Of a stretch of DNA of 64,000 bases, positions 1 through 10,857 are shown piece by piece. The first letter of the stretch is position 1, and each line of letters opens with the position of its first letter. Below the pieces are notes generated by a model. It did not search any database. It had not been told where the DNA came from and saw only the letters and a list, made by a program, of their open reading frames with translations. The position numbers and the translations under genes were made by a program. This DNA is from Platanthera guangdongensis (taxonomy: Eukaryota > Streptophyta > Magnoliopsida > Asparagales > Orchidaceae): positions 92,970,094-93,034,093 of the forward strand of contig CM077166.1 of assembly GCA_039583875.1 (NCBI GenBank), in the 5' to 3' direction.

Positions 1-894
1 CTCGACACTGCTTCTTCTTCATGTGTCGACACTGAAATTGAGTGTCGACACAAGTACTTGTACTTCAGTATATTGCTGAATTCTTGTAAGTGTCGACACA
101 ACTCCTTTGTGTCGACACATCTTCATGTGTTGAACTTGTCAGTGTCGACACTGATTCTTGGTGTCGACACATGTCTTCAGTGTTGATACTTGCTGAGTGT
201 CGACACAGCTCCTTGTGTCGACACATCTTCATCTGTTGAGACTTTTGCTGAGTGTCGACACATCTCCTTAGTGTCGACACTTGTACTTAGAATATTATTG
301 AACTTTGCTAAGTGTCGACACAGCTCCTTGTGTCGACACTTTCTTCAAGTGTTGAGTCTTCAGCTGAGTGTCGATACATTCTTTCTTGTGTCGACACTTT
401 CTTCAAGTGTTGACTCTTCTGCTGTGTGTCGACACATTGTTCTGGATGTCGACACTTATACTTAGTCTCTGCTGACTTTTGCTGAGTGTCTACACAGCCT
501 CCAAGTGTCGACACTTTTTGATGTATATACAGTTTTACTGGGTGTCGACACAACTGCTAAGTGTCGACACTGCTTTACTGCACTTTTCTTCACTAAGTGT
601 CGACATAGCTCCTTGTGTCGACACTTTCTATCTGGTGTCGACTCAGCATCCCTGGTGTCGATACAATGACTCCAAGTGTCGACACTGCTTGCCTGGGTGT
701 CGACACAAGTCTTCTTAAGTGTCGACACTTTGCTCCTGGGTGTCGACACATGGACTTAGAAACTTTTTCTTCTTTCCTGCAAATACTTAACCTGCACAAG
801 TAAACTCAAAACAAATCAAATACATTTTGATGTATATCATTGAGTTGGGTGAGGCTTCTTCAAATCAGGTACATTTAAACCAATGTACCCAACA
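1..894 (-). repeat. 3' LTR of S1 (U3 part only)
   Basis: This segment aligns base for base with 10982-11873, with scattered substitutions. It ends at the CA of a sequence that reads TGTTGGGTACATTGG on the minus strand and abuts the polypurine tract at 895. Only the U3 half is inside the window; the part corresponding to 9828-10981 lies before position 1. Confidence 0.9.
20..760. repeat. Array of the 10-bp palindrome GTGTCGACAC in the S1 3' LTR
   Basis: The perfect palindrome GTGTCGACAC, with a central SalI-type GTCGAC, occurs about twenty times in this stretch. Further copies carry one mismatch. Spacing is irregular, roughly 10-50 bp, with CT-rich spacers such as ttcttcaagtgttga. The reading frames through it (VDT, CRH and STL repeats) are translation artefacts of the repeat. 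The same array is at 10858-11735 in the 5' LTR, and a shorter one lies upstream of the extra ORF at 4034-4490. Confidence 0.95.
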
Positions 895-911
895 ATCTCC
901 CCCTATTTGGA
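895..911 (-). other. Polypurine tract of S1
   Basis: The minus strand reads CCAAATAGGGGGAGAT immediately before the TG of the 3' LTR, the expected position of the plus-strand primer for reverse transcription. Confidence 0.8.
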
Positions 912-1189
912 GAAGTCATAACCCTTAGTCAATGATATACACCATTCATAATAAAATTATAAAATGATATAAAGCAGGATTATATATCAGGGCAAACATA
1001 AACATGTATCAATTAAACATGTATACATAGACATTATCTCAGAACAATTATGAAATAAATTCATCACACAACAAATTTATCACACAACACATTGTTCTAA
1101 TAACTTGTCATATTCATTTTCCAAAAGTTTACAGAATGTTTGTTTAACATCAAAAGATTACATAGTAAACTTTTTAAAAAAATTCAATT

Positions 1190-3999
1190 CTATTTCTGTT
1201 CAGCCTCCTTAATCACAATCCCTTTTCCAGACTGAATCTTGGCTTGAACAGGAGCTTCAGCAACTTCAGCATCAGCTGGCTTCTTGCCTTTCAGTTCCTT
1301 TTTCTTTAGCTCTTCTGCTTTAATCTTTTGCCTTTCAAAATAATGATAAGGCTTGGGAAAGTACTTGCTAGGCTCCTGGGCAGTAGGAGGTAGCTTTCCT
1401 ATCTTGGCCTTCCTTCTATATTGGACTATTGCTTCTTGCCTTGTCTCATGTTTCCTCCATTCAAGTTCAGAAAACCATTTATTTCTGTCTTGTATATTAT
1501 CTTTTGCAGCTTTCCATGTAGTTAAGATAATATTTCTTGAGTTAGGGCTCCACTGCTCAAAGTCTGGTCTTTGTTCAGCTTGCTCCCTGAACCTCTTCTT
1601 AGATAGTCTGGCTTCTTCTTCTTTCTGCATAGCTTCAGAGACTGGCTGAACAATTTTCTCTAGGATAACCTTCTGAGTACCATCAGGTGGACTATACATG
1701 GTCTAGATATCAGCATGTACCATCTCAAAATCTGGTGGAGGGTAGATGACTTGAGCCACTTCAGGCTGCTCCCCTCCTAGATATGTAGGATTAATCCCAG
1801 ATTCTACAACATTATCATCATCACAAAGAGGAGGATATCCAAGAGTAGCTCTGATAGAATTAGAAATCCATTTAGCATGATCAGAGCTGACTTTGACTAA
1901 CACCCTCTCCCCCTTTATGACTTCTCTAACCATGTGATCCCTCAGATCATCCTTTTGAAACCTTATTTGGGCATCCAAATAGTTGACTCCATCTTTAAAA
2001 TAAGGCTTTAACCTTTGGAGTTTGTCAGTTATGAGCTTCTGAGAGTTTAGTATGGCAGTCTTAACAGCAGTCATTTCCTCTTGGAATGCTTTGTCGAAAT
2101 CTGCTTTAGCTGTAGCATTAGCTGGAGTCTGCCCTGCAGCTAGATTCTTCATCTCTGTGACTATAGCATTGTGAGATTCTGTCAAATTGTCATTCATTCT
2201 GATTTGGTTCTGTAGAACATACCCCTGCTTCAGTGCTATGTCATCTACTTGAGCCTTGATTTTCTCTTGATGAGAAGCTAAGAAGACTACTGCATTCCCA
2301 CCCTTGTGGAAGCAGTCAGTCATCTCCTTCTTATTGAGATTCATCTCAAATCTTATGGACTTAATATCCTGTGCCAGATCAAACTGTAGAGATTTGTGCC
2401 CCTCATCCACATAGGTTTCAATAGCTTTCCTGTGCTCATCCAGCTTTATCTGCATAGCAACCATAAGAGCACTGTAATCTACTGATGGTGTTGGCTGTAG
2501 TGTAGGATGTGGAGCTATGGTTTGCAATGCCTTCTTATAACTCTGGCTCCTCTTGAATACTTGAAATTTCTTTTTCTTTGCCCTTGTTGTCTCCTCAACT
2601 TCAGAAGCAGATGTGCTGGCTATCTCTACCCTCTCCTTAGGTATCTCCTCAACTTCTTTGGGCTTCTCAGGTTCTTGCCTTGCAGGCTCTTCAACATGTA
2701 CTACTTGCTCCCCCTCAACTGGAGCATTCTCCCCTTCAGCAGCAGCAGTTACCTTGTCAAAGTCTTCTTGATCCAGATTAAGAAATAAATCTTCCATTGT
2801 ATATTCTTATGAAGAATGAGCTGGAGAAATTCTTGGCTCATCTACCACTGGATCAGAAATAACTTGAACTTCAACAGATGTGTCTTCCATGACAACATCT
2901 GGGAGTTGGCTATCCAGCTGAGTTTGCTGATTAACATTAACTAATGGATCAGATAAAACAGTATCCATTTTAAGGAAATCTAAAGCATTAAGCTCAGTGA
3001 TTACCTCAAGGATGATGTTGGTTGCTTGCTCACTCTCAAGAGGAGTTGGCTCTTCCACTACTAGTGGCTCCCCCTGGACTGAATCCTGGTGTAAGGGGCT
3101 AGCTTGTGGTAGCTCCCCCTGCCTCTCAGCAGTATCTTATTGAACTGGAGATTTCACAACAGTCTCTTCTTCATTCTCATCAGGTGAGAAGACAACTTGC
3201 TCTTCACTACCAGAGCTGCTAGTTGACTTTTGAGCCACTGGGGCATTCTCCCCTTCTTCTTGTATGGGGTTTCTATCTCAGGAGTAGGCATCTCCTTTGT
3301 CAAAACTCTGTCCCATCTTGAGAATATTCTCATACCCATCTTTCTCATATGGTTGATTTTGCTGCCAGCAGCTTGACCCATAACCTCTAGTATGCTACCA
3401 GCTAGGTATAAGCTTAAGATACTACCCAAGTTGGTTTTCTTCATACTTTCCTTGATCTTTTCAAATACTACTACAGACCAATCAGTTTTTAGGCTGAAGA
3501 TTATCCAGGTCATAATGCTGAACATATAGGCAGATACCCTGTCATGCCCTCCAGGTTTGCTTAAGATCACTTTGCCAACAATTTCTGATAGAAATTTACC
3601 CTGGCTATTCATCCCTTTCCTATTGAAGACAGAACCAATTTTCATCTTTACATCCAGTCCACACCAAGTTAATGCATCTCTGGTCCTGGAAGAAGTAACT
3701 TCTTCTTCTTCCTTGGTTCTAGGCAGATTTAGAACCTTTCTTAAGATTTTTGGTGATACCTTCACCTTTTCTCCATGTACCCTGGATTTGATCTTGAATC
3801 CAGATTCGTCTATCTGAGCTCCATTTAGAAACTCCAGTACTTCCTTCTTCCAGATCTTTGTGGGCTCAGAAACAAGAAATTCCAACCCTGAGTCTGCAAC
3901 TAGGGTTATCACGTTCTTGATCTCTGGGTCTGCTTCCTCAAACGCTTGTCGCACCAGTTCGTAGCCTTCATTGACGTTCTCCTCGAGCTTTGGCGTCAT
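1190..3999 (-). pseudogene. Extra (env-position) ORF of S1, broken
   Basis: A long ORF lies between RNase H and the 3' LTR, where Sireviruses may carry an env-like gene. The first ATG downstream of the TATA-like box at 4095-4104 is at 3999. The N-terminal 250 residues form a globular domain with the pattern FLSEIVGKVILSK...W...F..I, shared with the ORF at 51685-54618 and reminiscent of the plant 'putative transposon protein' family (from memory, unverified). A Pro/Glu-rich acidic linker follows, then a helical, coiled-coil-like region (about 1900-2550) and a Lys/Glu-rich C-terminus ending near 1190. No clear transmembrane segment or signal peptide is visible. A frameshift near 3150-3260 and stops at 2804-2806 and 1700-1702 break it; the segments 3058-2807, 2797-1703 and 1699-1190 share one frame. 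Function unknown. Confidence 0.7.
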
Positions 4000-4033
4000 T
4001 AGGGTTTGAAGAATTTGAACTGAGAGAAGAGAG

Positions 4034-4490
4034 GTGTCGACACACAAGTTTGGTCTCGAAATATTTGAAAGCGTGTCGACAGTCAAACAAAATCCTATTT
4101 ATACCTTTCTAGGTTTGAAGATGAAAAGGCGGGCAGCTAACTTAAATTGTGTCGACACTGTCGATAAGTGTCGACACTGACTGATAATGTCTCGACACCT
4201 ATGTGTCGACACAAGTTTAGTCGACAGATAATATATGTCGACACTTGTTTATGGGTCAACACCACTTAACTTGACACATAGTCGAGTCTTTACTTAAATA
4301 ATTCTGAGTACACACTAAGTGTCGACACCATCTTGGATGTGTCGACACCTACTTGTCTTGTGTCGACACTAATTTTCTGCAGTGTCGACACCAACTTCCT
4401 AGATGTGTTGACACTTTTTCACTGAAGTGTCGACACCAATTTTCTGTGTCGACATAGATATCTCTGTGTGTCGACACCTTTTTACTTAGT
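4034..4490 (-). promoter_or_regulatory. Internal palindrome array plus TATA-like box upstream of the S1 extra ORF
   Basis: Between the RNase H stop (4504) and the extra ORF, GTGTCGACAC and one-mismatch variants recur, matching the motif of the S1 LTR. On the minus strand GTATAAATAG (4095-4104) forms a good plant TATA box 97 nt before the ATG at 3999. Two further motif copies (about 4034 and 4073) fall between TATA and ATG. The arrangement mirrors the LTR, where the array sits upstream of the TATA box at 10717-10726. Role as a promoter is inferred. Confidence 0.6.
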
Positions 4491-4503
4491 CAATTTTATA
4501 AAC

Positions 4504-4821
4504 TTATTCTAAGTTTATCATGCCTAGTTCAACTTTAAACCTATTGAACTTAGTTTCTTCTAAGGGCTTAGTATACATATCAGCTAGTTGATTATCTGTT
4601 TTAACATATTCTAGTAAAATATCTTCTTTCTCTACATGTTCCCTAAGAAAATGATATTTTATCTCAATATGTTTAGTTCTACTATGGGAAACAAGATTAT
4701 GTGCAATTGATATAGCACTAGTAGAATCACAAAAGAGTGGAGTTCTACTTACCTGAAATCCATAATCCTCAAGCTGATGTTGTATCCACAGAAGTTGAGC
4801 ACAGCAACTTCCAGCAGCCAC
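4504..4821 (-). pseudogene. S1 RNase H domain, C-terminal part
   Basis: This is the copia RNase H C-terminus. It contains LLWIQHQLEDYGF, CDSTSAISIAHN, HSRTKHIEIKYHFLREH and the terminal QLADMYTKPLEE motif shared by copia pol proteins. It degrades the RNA strand of the RNA-DNA hybrid during reverse transcription. It is in frame with the RT segment upstream but separated from it by one TAA where a Tyr codon is expected (AE-stop-EYVAAG), the only defect I see in this part. Confidence 0.9.
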
Positions 4822-4827
4822 ATATTC

Positions 4828-5979
4828 TTATTCTGCAGTGGAGATAGCCACACTTGTTTGCTTTTTGCTACTCCATGAAATCAGTCTTCCACCTAGGAAT
4901 TGACAGGTTCCAGTTGTGCTTTTTCTGTTTTCTTTGCATCCTGCAAAGTCTGCATCTGAATAACCTGTTAGTTCAAAATCCCCATTCCTAGGGTACCAGA
5001 GGCCTAGATAAGGAGTGCCCTTTAGATATCTCAATATCCTTTTGACTGCTGTCAAATGAGACTCTTTAGGGCAGGCTTGATACCTTGCACAGACACATGT
5101 AGCATACATGATATCTGGTCTACTTGCAGTTAAATATAATAGGGAGCCAACTATCCCTCTATACAAAGACTCATCTACAGGCTTCCCTGCATCATCCTTG
5201 CTAAGAGACATACTTGACCCCATAGGAGTCTTCATGGTACTGGATGAATCCATACCATACTTCCTTATGAGTTCTAGGGTGAACTTAGACTGGCATATGG
5301 ATAAACCATTCTCAGTCTGTCTTACTTGGAGACCCAAGAAGAACTTAAGCTCCCCCATACTACTCATCTCAAATTGACCTTGCATTAGTTTTGCAAACTT
5401 TTTGCAAAGGCTACTTTCAGTAAACCCAAATATAATGTCATCTACATATATTTGGACTAGTATTACTTTGCCTCTGGATTCCATAAGGAATAGAGTCTTG
5501 TCTATTTTCCCCCTTGTGAATTTATTCTCAAGGAGGAAACTAGACATGGTTTCATACCAAGCCCTAGGGGCTTGCTTTAACCCATATAAAGCTTTCCTAA
5601 GTCTATAGACATGATTAGGTAGAGTTGAATCAACAAAACCTGATGGTTGTTCCACATAGACTTCCTCTTTAAGATTACCATTCAGAAATGCTAACTTGAC
5701 ATCCATTTGGTAAACTTTAAATCCTTGAATGGTTGAATAGGCCAGGAACATCCTTATGGCTTCCAGTCTGGCTACTGGAGCAAAGGTTTGATCAAAGTCA
5801 ATACCTTCTTCCTGCCTATATCCTTTACCAACCAATCTTGCTTTGTTCTTAATGATGACTCCATGTTCATCCATCTTGTTCCTAAAGATCCACTTGGTTC
5901 CAATTATGTTGTGGTCTTTTGGTTTAGGAACAAGCTCCCAGACCTTGCAACTCTTGAACTGATTCAGCTCTTCTTGCAT
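4828..5979 (-). pseudogene. S1 reverse transcriptase (copia RVT_2) and start of RNase H
   Basis: This 383-codon open segment carries the copia reverse transcriptase. It starts near [18 protein letters not shown] and includes [40 protein letters not shown] and [11 protein letters not shown]. The catalytic YVDD is in [10 protein letters not shown]. The connection and early RNase H follow, with [25 protein letters not shown] and [12 protein letters not shown]. The catalytic Asp residues look intact and the frame is open from 5979 to the stop at about 4825. The upstream part of pol is interrupted, so it is annotated as part of a defective polyprotein. Confidence 0.93.
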
Positions 5980-6065
5980 TGCCTCAATCCAATGAGGGTC
6001 TAGGATGGCTTCTTCAAACTTCTTTGGTTCAACTTGGGATAGGAAACTGGAGTAGATTGTTGCAT

Positions 6066-7235
6066 TCAGATTTCTGTCCTTGTTTGTACCCCTTGTCTTG
6101 GATCACCAATGATTTGTTCTGCTGGATGATCCCTAAGATGCCTATTGGCTGGAGGCATCCTGACTTCAGGTTGAACTTCTTCAGTTTCTTCATCTTGTTG
6201 TACTCCTTGTACTTCTTCTGCATTAGGTACATGTAGTACTCCCCCTGGACAACAGCCACTATCTTCTACTTGCTGTCTTGCAGTAGGTTCTTCTTTTATA
6301 GTGAGCTTGTCCATCTTCTTTGTTAAACCTGTGGGGCTGCATACACTACTAGACAACTCACTGTTAATAAGTCTAGTTTCATCAAATACTACATGTACAG
6401 ACTCTTCTACAACTTGAGTTGTCAAGTTGTTGACTCTATAAGCCTTACTGTTGTTGTTGTACCCAACAAAAATTCCCTCTTGGGACTTGGCAGCAAACTT
6501 AGTCAAGTAAGACTTTCCATTATTAAGTATAAAGCACTTACAACCAAAGATCCTGAAGTTGGATAGGTTTGGTTTCCTGCCTTTCACAACCTCATAGGGG
6601 GTCTTGTTAAGGCTTTTAGTAATGGTAGCCCTATTAATAACATGGCATGCAGTATTAACTGCTTCAGCCCAGAAGTATTCTGGTAGTGATGTATCACTTA
6701 ATAGGGTCCTACCAGCCTCAATCAAGGTTCTATTCTTCCTCTCAGTAATGTCATTTTGCTGAGGTGTTCTTGGTGAAGAAAACTCTTGAAATATCCCAAA
6801 TTCTTCACATAGTTTTGTCATGCTATTAGACTGAAATTCAGTACCATGGTCACTTCTTATTTTGACCACAGTACTAGCTAGTTCATTCTGAATCTGTTTG
6901 ACAAAGCTATAGAAGACACTAGGTGTTTCAGATTTCTATCTAAGGAAGAACAACCAGGAAAATCTTGAGTAGTCATCTGCAACTACAAAGGTATAGACCT
7001 TCCTACCCAGGCTGTGAACTGGCATTGGACCAAAGAGATCCATATGCAAGAGGTATAAACACCTCACAGCATCTTTGTTTTCAATGCTTCTAAAGGTGGA
7101 TCTAGTCTGCTTGCCCTTTTGACAAGCTAAGCAAATACCATCTTTAATACACTTAACTTGAGGACCATTCCTCACTAGCTCTTTACTAAAGAGTTTGCCA
7201 ATTGTCTTATAGTTTAGATGGGCTAGCCTCTTGTG
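6066..7235 (-). pseudogene. S1 integrase (zinc-binding and catalytic core)
   Basis: The N-terminal part has the HHCC-type signature (HKRLAHLNYKTI then CIKDGICLACQKGK). The rve core has the first Asp in LHMDLFGPM, the second in IRSDHGTEF and the Glu in ITERKN, so the D-D-E set is present. Downstream are AEAVNTACHVINRA, KTPYEVVKGRKPNL and FVGYNNNSKAYRV, typical of copia integrase C-termini. A stop after WLFFLR (about 6933-6935) and another before HKRLAH (about 7235) interrupt the frame. The 6066-6300 end is the variable Glu/Val-rich linker to RT. Integrase inserts the cDNA into chromosomes. Confidence 0.9.
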
Positions 7236-7670
7236 TCATTTGACACAATGAGAGACTGTCTCATCAGCTACAAGACATACTGGAGAACCATTGTTCTCAA
7301 TCATAATATCTAGGCAGTAGACATTCCTTTTTCTATAATCAGTCAAAATGATCTCTTGATCATTAGACCTCCTGATATGACAACCATCTTGGACAAATGA
7401 GATGTCATATCCTACATCACTCAATTGACTTATACTAATAAGGTTATGTTTCAAACTTTTAACATAGGCCACTTGAGTAATTGTAATAAAGGAGTTAGAT
7501 ATGTTACCAAATCCCTTGATGATCCCTTTTTCAGAACCACCAAAGGTGACTTTTGGACCATCCTTGATGGGTGTATAGTCCTTTAGTAAACCCCTTGTTC
7601 CAGTCATATGTCTGGAACATCCACTGTCCAAGTACCATATTGGGGCATGGCCACTTGGACTCACCTGCAA
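7236..7670 (-). pseudogene. S1 aspartic protease and GAG-pre-integrase region
   Basis: The segment begins around the retropepsin-like active site WYLDSGCSRHMTG, the copia protease signature, which cleaves the gag-pol polyprotein. It runs into VAYVKSLKHNLISISQLSDVGYDISF and YRKRNVYCLDI, characteristic of the GAG-pre-integrase linker. It is open for 144 codons and closes at a stop just before the integrase zinc domain. Homologous residues are found on the plus strand in S2 around 40030-40366. Confidence 0.9.
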
Positions 7671-7785
7671 AACAGATTAGTGAACCTTAGAACCCAAAGA
7701 ATTCTTGAGTCCTTGGTACTGGTTGGTTTACTTCCTAACAAAGCTACCTTCAGGTTTTCTAACAGGCAGTTTGCTACTCACTTTG

Positions 7786-9721
7786 GCACTAGCATTGTGC
7801 CAACAATCCATTGCAAAGTGGCCTACCTTGCCACAGCACCAACACTCAAACTTATTGTACCTTTGCTTAGGTACTGTCTTTGCTGTTTTATCTACAGCTG
7901 ACTTATTGAGAGTTGGGGCTTTGCCCTTGGACTTGGACTTGGACTAAACAGTCCTAGCAGGTTTTGAAAACCCCAGTCCAGCTTTACCTTTTTGATGAAC
8001 AAATTTATCAATTATGGGTAAAACAGACTTTGGTTTAGAAAACCTATCAACTAAGTCTTTCTCCTTCTGAAGATTAATCTCCAGACTCTTGATTTGATCA
8101 TTCTTAAATGATATAGTCCCCATCTAAATCACAGTTATGTGCTTCAGTCTGGCTATCTCATTAAGCTTTTGATCAAACAACTTCTCAAAATCAGTTGCAG
8201 CAGCTTTGAGATTAGCAATTTCCTTTGCCTGACTTTTGTCTAGGGACTTGCTCTTCTTATAAGCTTGCAACAGAACTTTATATTCATCTATCAACTGATG
8301 AATATCCTCTTCAGACTCAGATACACTCTCATCACTTGATGATGATGAATCTGATTCTGTATTGGCACAAGAAATTGAACTGAAAGAACAATGTTGTACC
8401 TTATTAGGTCCTGGCTGCTCCAGGATTTTGTCACTTTCTATCAATGCCATTAGTCCTTGGCACTGACTGTCCTCTTGTTCATATATAGAGTTCATGATCT
8501 AAATGAACTCTTCTTCTTCTTCCTCAGCAAACAGTCCTATATATGCCTCAGCATCTGACTCAGTTTCTGATGAAGAAATATCTGACAGGCTCTTGTCCTT
8601 TTTGGCAACAAAAGACTTTTCCTTCTTGCCCTTGTATTGAGTCATTTTCTTGTCACTAGACTCCTTCCTTTTTTCTGGACAATCTGCAACAACATGGCCT
8701 TGTCTATTACAGCAATAGCATACTATTTTTGAAAGAGTTGTTTTGCTAGACTTAGTCTTTTTCCTGTCTTTCTTTGAAGACTTTTTATTTTGATAATAGT
8801 CTTCTTTTCCCTGTGAACTAGATGGCCTTGTCCTCCATTGTTTCTTCTTTAAGAGCTTCTGGAAATGACTTGTGAAGGCAGCAAAATCCTCATCACTTTC
8901 ACTGCTTCCAGACTTTCCACTTGCTGACTCATCTGACTCAGATTCAACTGCTTTTGAAGGTGGAGTTGGTGACTTACTTCTGTACTTTCTGGGGGCTTTT
9001 GTTTTGAAGGCCACTGTCCTTTCTTTATGTTCACTTCTTGTTGATTTCTCCTCTTTTTTTCCTCGCCATTAACTGCATTTCATAGGACAGCAGTTTGCCA
9101 AACAGTGTTGGTGGAGGAATTTCTGCTAACTTTGCCATTTCTCTAATGACACAGATCTTAGTGTCCCAATCTTTTGTTAGGGACCTTAGAAACTTATCAT
9201 TGAGTTCATAATTACTGAAACTCTCTGCCATAGGACATGAGCTGATTCACAATCCTGTAGAACTTTTTATAGCATTCAGTTATGCTATCAGCTTTTCCTT
9301 GTCTAAAACTTTCATATTCTTTATTGAGCAAGGATTTTCTGTCTTGCCTGACTTCTTCAGAAACCCTCCATATACACAATAAGAGTATCCCACATCTCTT
9401 TAGCTGTCTTACAGTGTATCAAATTCTGAAAAGTAGCATCATCTATGGCACTCACAATAATGTTTTGAGCCCTCTTATCCATAGTGGCTAGAACAATTTC
9501 ATCCTTTGTCATTTTAGAGAAATCCTTAGGTGTTCTCTGATTTACATCTAAGACTGAAACCTTCATGGGCACATATGACCCTTCTTTCACTATGATATAA
9601 ATCCTAGGGTCTGAGGCTTCCATAAACAGTCTCACCCTTTCCTTCCAGATACCAAAGATCTCTTTCTACATATGGGTAGCTTCATGGATCTCAATTCCTT
9701 GTGATTCTCAGTTGAACCCAT
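7786..9721 (-). pseudogene. S1 gag with two CCHC zinc knuckles, broken
   Basis: The likely start is the ATG at 9721 (MGSTENHKE). The capsid-like part has RLFMEASDPRIYIIV, DEIVLATMDKRAQNIIVSAI and YELNDKFLRSLTKDWDTKI, typical of copia UBN2-type gag. An acidic Ser-rich stretch follows, then zinc knuckle 1 CYCCNRQGHVVADC (about 8660-8730). A helical segment (8124-8495) comes next, and then zinc knuckle 2 CWCCGKVGHFAMDC (about 7800-7850). Two knuckles fit Sireviruses. Stops after HMxK near 9666, around 9232-9356, 9015-9030, 8496-8498 and 8121-8123 break the frame. Gag would form the cytoplasmic virus-like particle. Confidence 0.85.
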
Positions 9722-9813
9722 GGTTCTTGCTTTTCTTGATTCTGTAATTTGACTTAGACTGAATCTGCCAACAGGATCTACTCAGACAGTTATGTCCCTT
9801 TTTGAGTAACCTC

Positions 9814-9825
9814 GCTCTGATACCA
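9814..9825 (-). other. Primer binding site of S1 (tRNA-iMet type)
   Basis: The minus strand reads TGGTATCAGAGC, complementary to the 3' end of plant initiator tRNA-Met, 2 nt from the end of the 5' LTR (9828). Confidence 0.95.
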
Positions 9826-9988
9826 CTTGAAAGATATTGTACCTACACACCTAGAGGGGGGGGGGGGTGAATAGGTGTCTTGAATATTTTTAACTTTTTA
9901 GGCAGCAATCAGATAATATCACAGAATTCTAGTTATTTTATCACAGCACACATTCAGGAAGCACAGAATCCACAGCACACAGTAGACA

Positions 9989-10040
9989 CACAGTTTTATA
10001 GTGGTTCCCCAAGGTTTGGGTACATCCACTTTCCCCCTTC
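9989..10040 (-). promoter_or_regulatory. Conserved Sirevirus LTR block
   Basis: The core TATAGTGGTTCCCCAA followed by GGGTACATCCACT is nearly identical at 12788-12838 (S1b) and 49703-49752 (S3), while the surrounding LTR sequence has diverged. CCC and GGG can pair across a short variable loop. It lies downstream of the TATA box in the R-U5 part of the LTR. Confidence 0.7.
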
Positions 10041-10149
10041 GCCTATCTAGCAGTGTACTAGATTCGGCCCAACTTCTCCACTATCTCAGATCCTCAGATC
10101 TTACACTCAGAACCCACAACACAGGTTCCTACACCTTAGGCCCAAGGCC

Positions 10150-10290
10150 CTACAACTCAGCTTCTTCACAAAGCCTACACTCAGCCACCAAGGCCTACAC
10201 TCAGCCACCAAGGCCTACACTTAGCCACAATAGGCCTACACTCAGAGATTTCATTCTCCTACACTCAGGCACTCAAGCCCTACACTCAGC
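10150..10290. repeat. Short tandem repeat in S1 LTR
   Basis: About five imperfect copies of a roughly 20-bp unit (ccaaggcctacactcagcca) lie within R-U5 of the LTR. The frame through it is not a gene. Confidence 0.7.
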
Positions 10291-10716
10291 CTTTATAATT
10301 ACAGGCTTACAAAGAATCAGATCCCTAAGGATCCTACAAGATAATATGAATACAAAAATTGTAACTCAATAACTTGAGAAAAGAGAGAAGAGTTATGAGT
10401 TTCTTGATGAGTTCTTGGAAGAACTCAGCTAAAATCAATCTGACTTGGCTTTCTTCAAAGCTTCTTGAATGTAGAACTCAATAAGATTGATCTCCTCTGC
10501 AGTTGATCCTTGATCTCTGCTACTTAAGATTCAGAACAAATATGAACCCTTCTTCTCAACCTAGGTTCCAACGGCTGACTTCTTGGATGGAGCTCTCTCT
10601 CTCAACTTCTTAGATCTTCACTAGATTCTTCAAGGAATAGCTAGATCTTCTTCTTTGTTAACACTTGTACAACTTGGACAATCACTTGATCAACTTTTTC
10701 TGTAGACAGTATAAGC

Positions 10717-10726
10717 CTATTTATAG
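10717..10726 (-). promoter_or_regulatory. TATA box of the S1 LTR
   Basis: The minus strand reads CTATAAATAG inside AGGCCTATAAATAGGCT, a near-ideal plant TATA box. The palindrome array lies directly upstream (10858-11735), which makes that array part of U3. Confidence 0.75.
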
Positions 10727-10857
10727 GCCTTCTTCATGGTAACCGGCTGGTCCGGTTCATAACTAATTTCTGACAACTCTGACAGGTGCAGTAGACCGGC
10801 TGGAATGGCAGCTGTCAAGTCATCCAGTTAGTTCTTGAAAATTCTGTAACTGTCTGT

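Noticed and set aside
1..803. GTGTCGACAC array as a CRISPR or as coding (CRH/VDT repeat peptides)
   Set aside because: Spacing is irregular, the motif is a 10-bp palindrome, the array is inside an LTR of a plant retrotransposon, and frames exist on both strands only because of the repeat.
4034..4490. A third, degenerate LTR of S1
   Set aside because: It has no primer binding site, polypurine tract, CTAGAGGG block or target duplication; only the array and TATA-like box are shared with the LTR.
10001..10372. 123-codon ORF in the S1 LTR
   Set aside because: Lies in R-U5 of the LTR and translates a tandem repeat.
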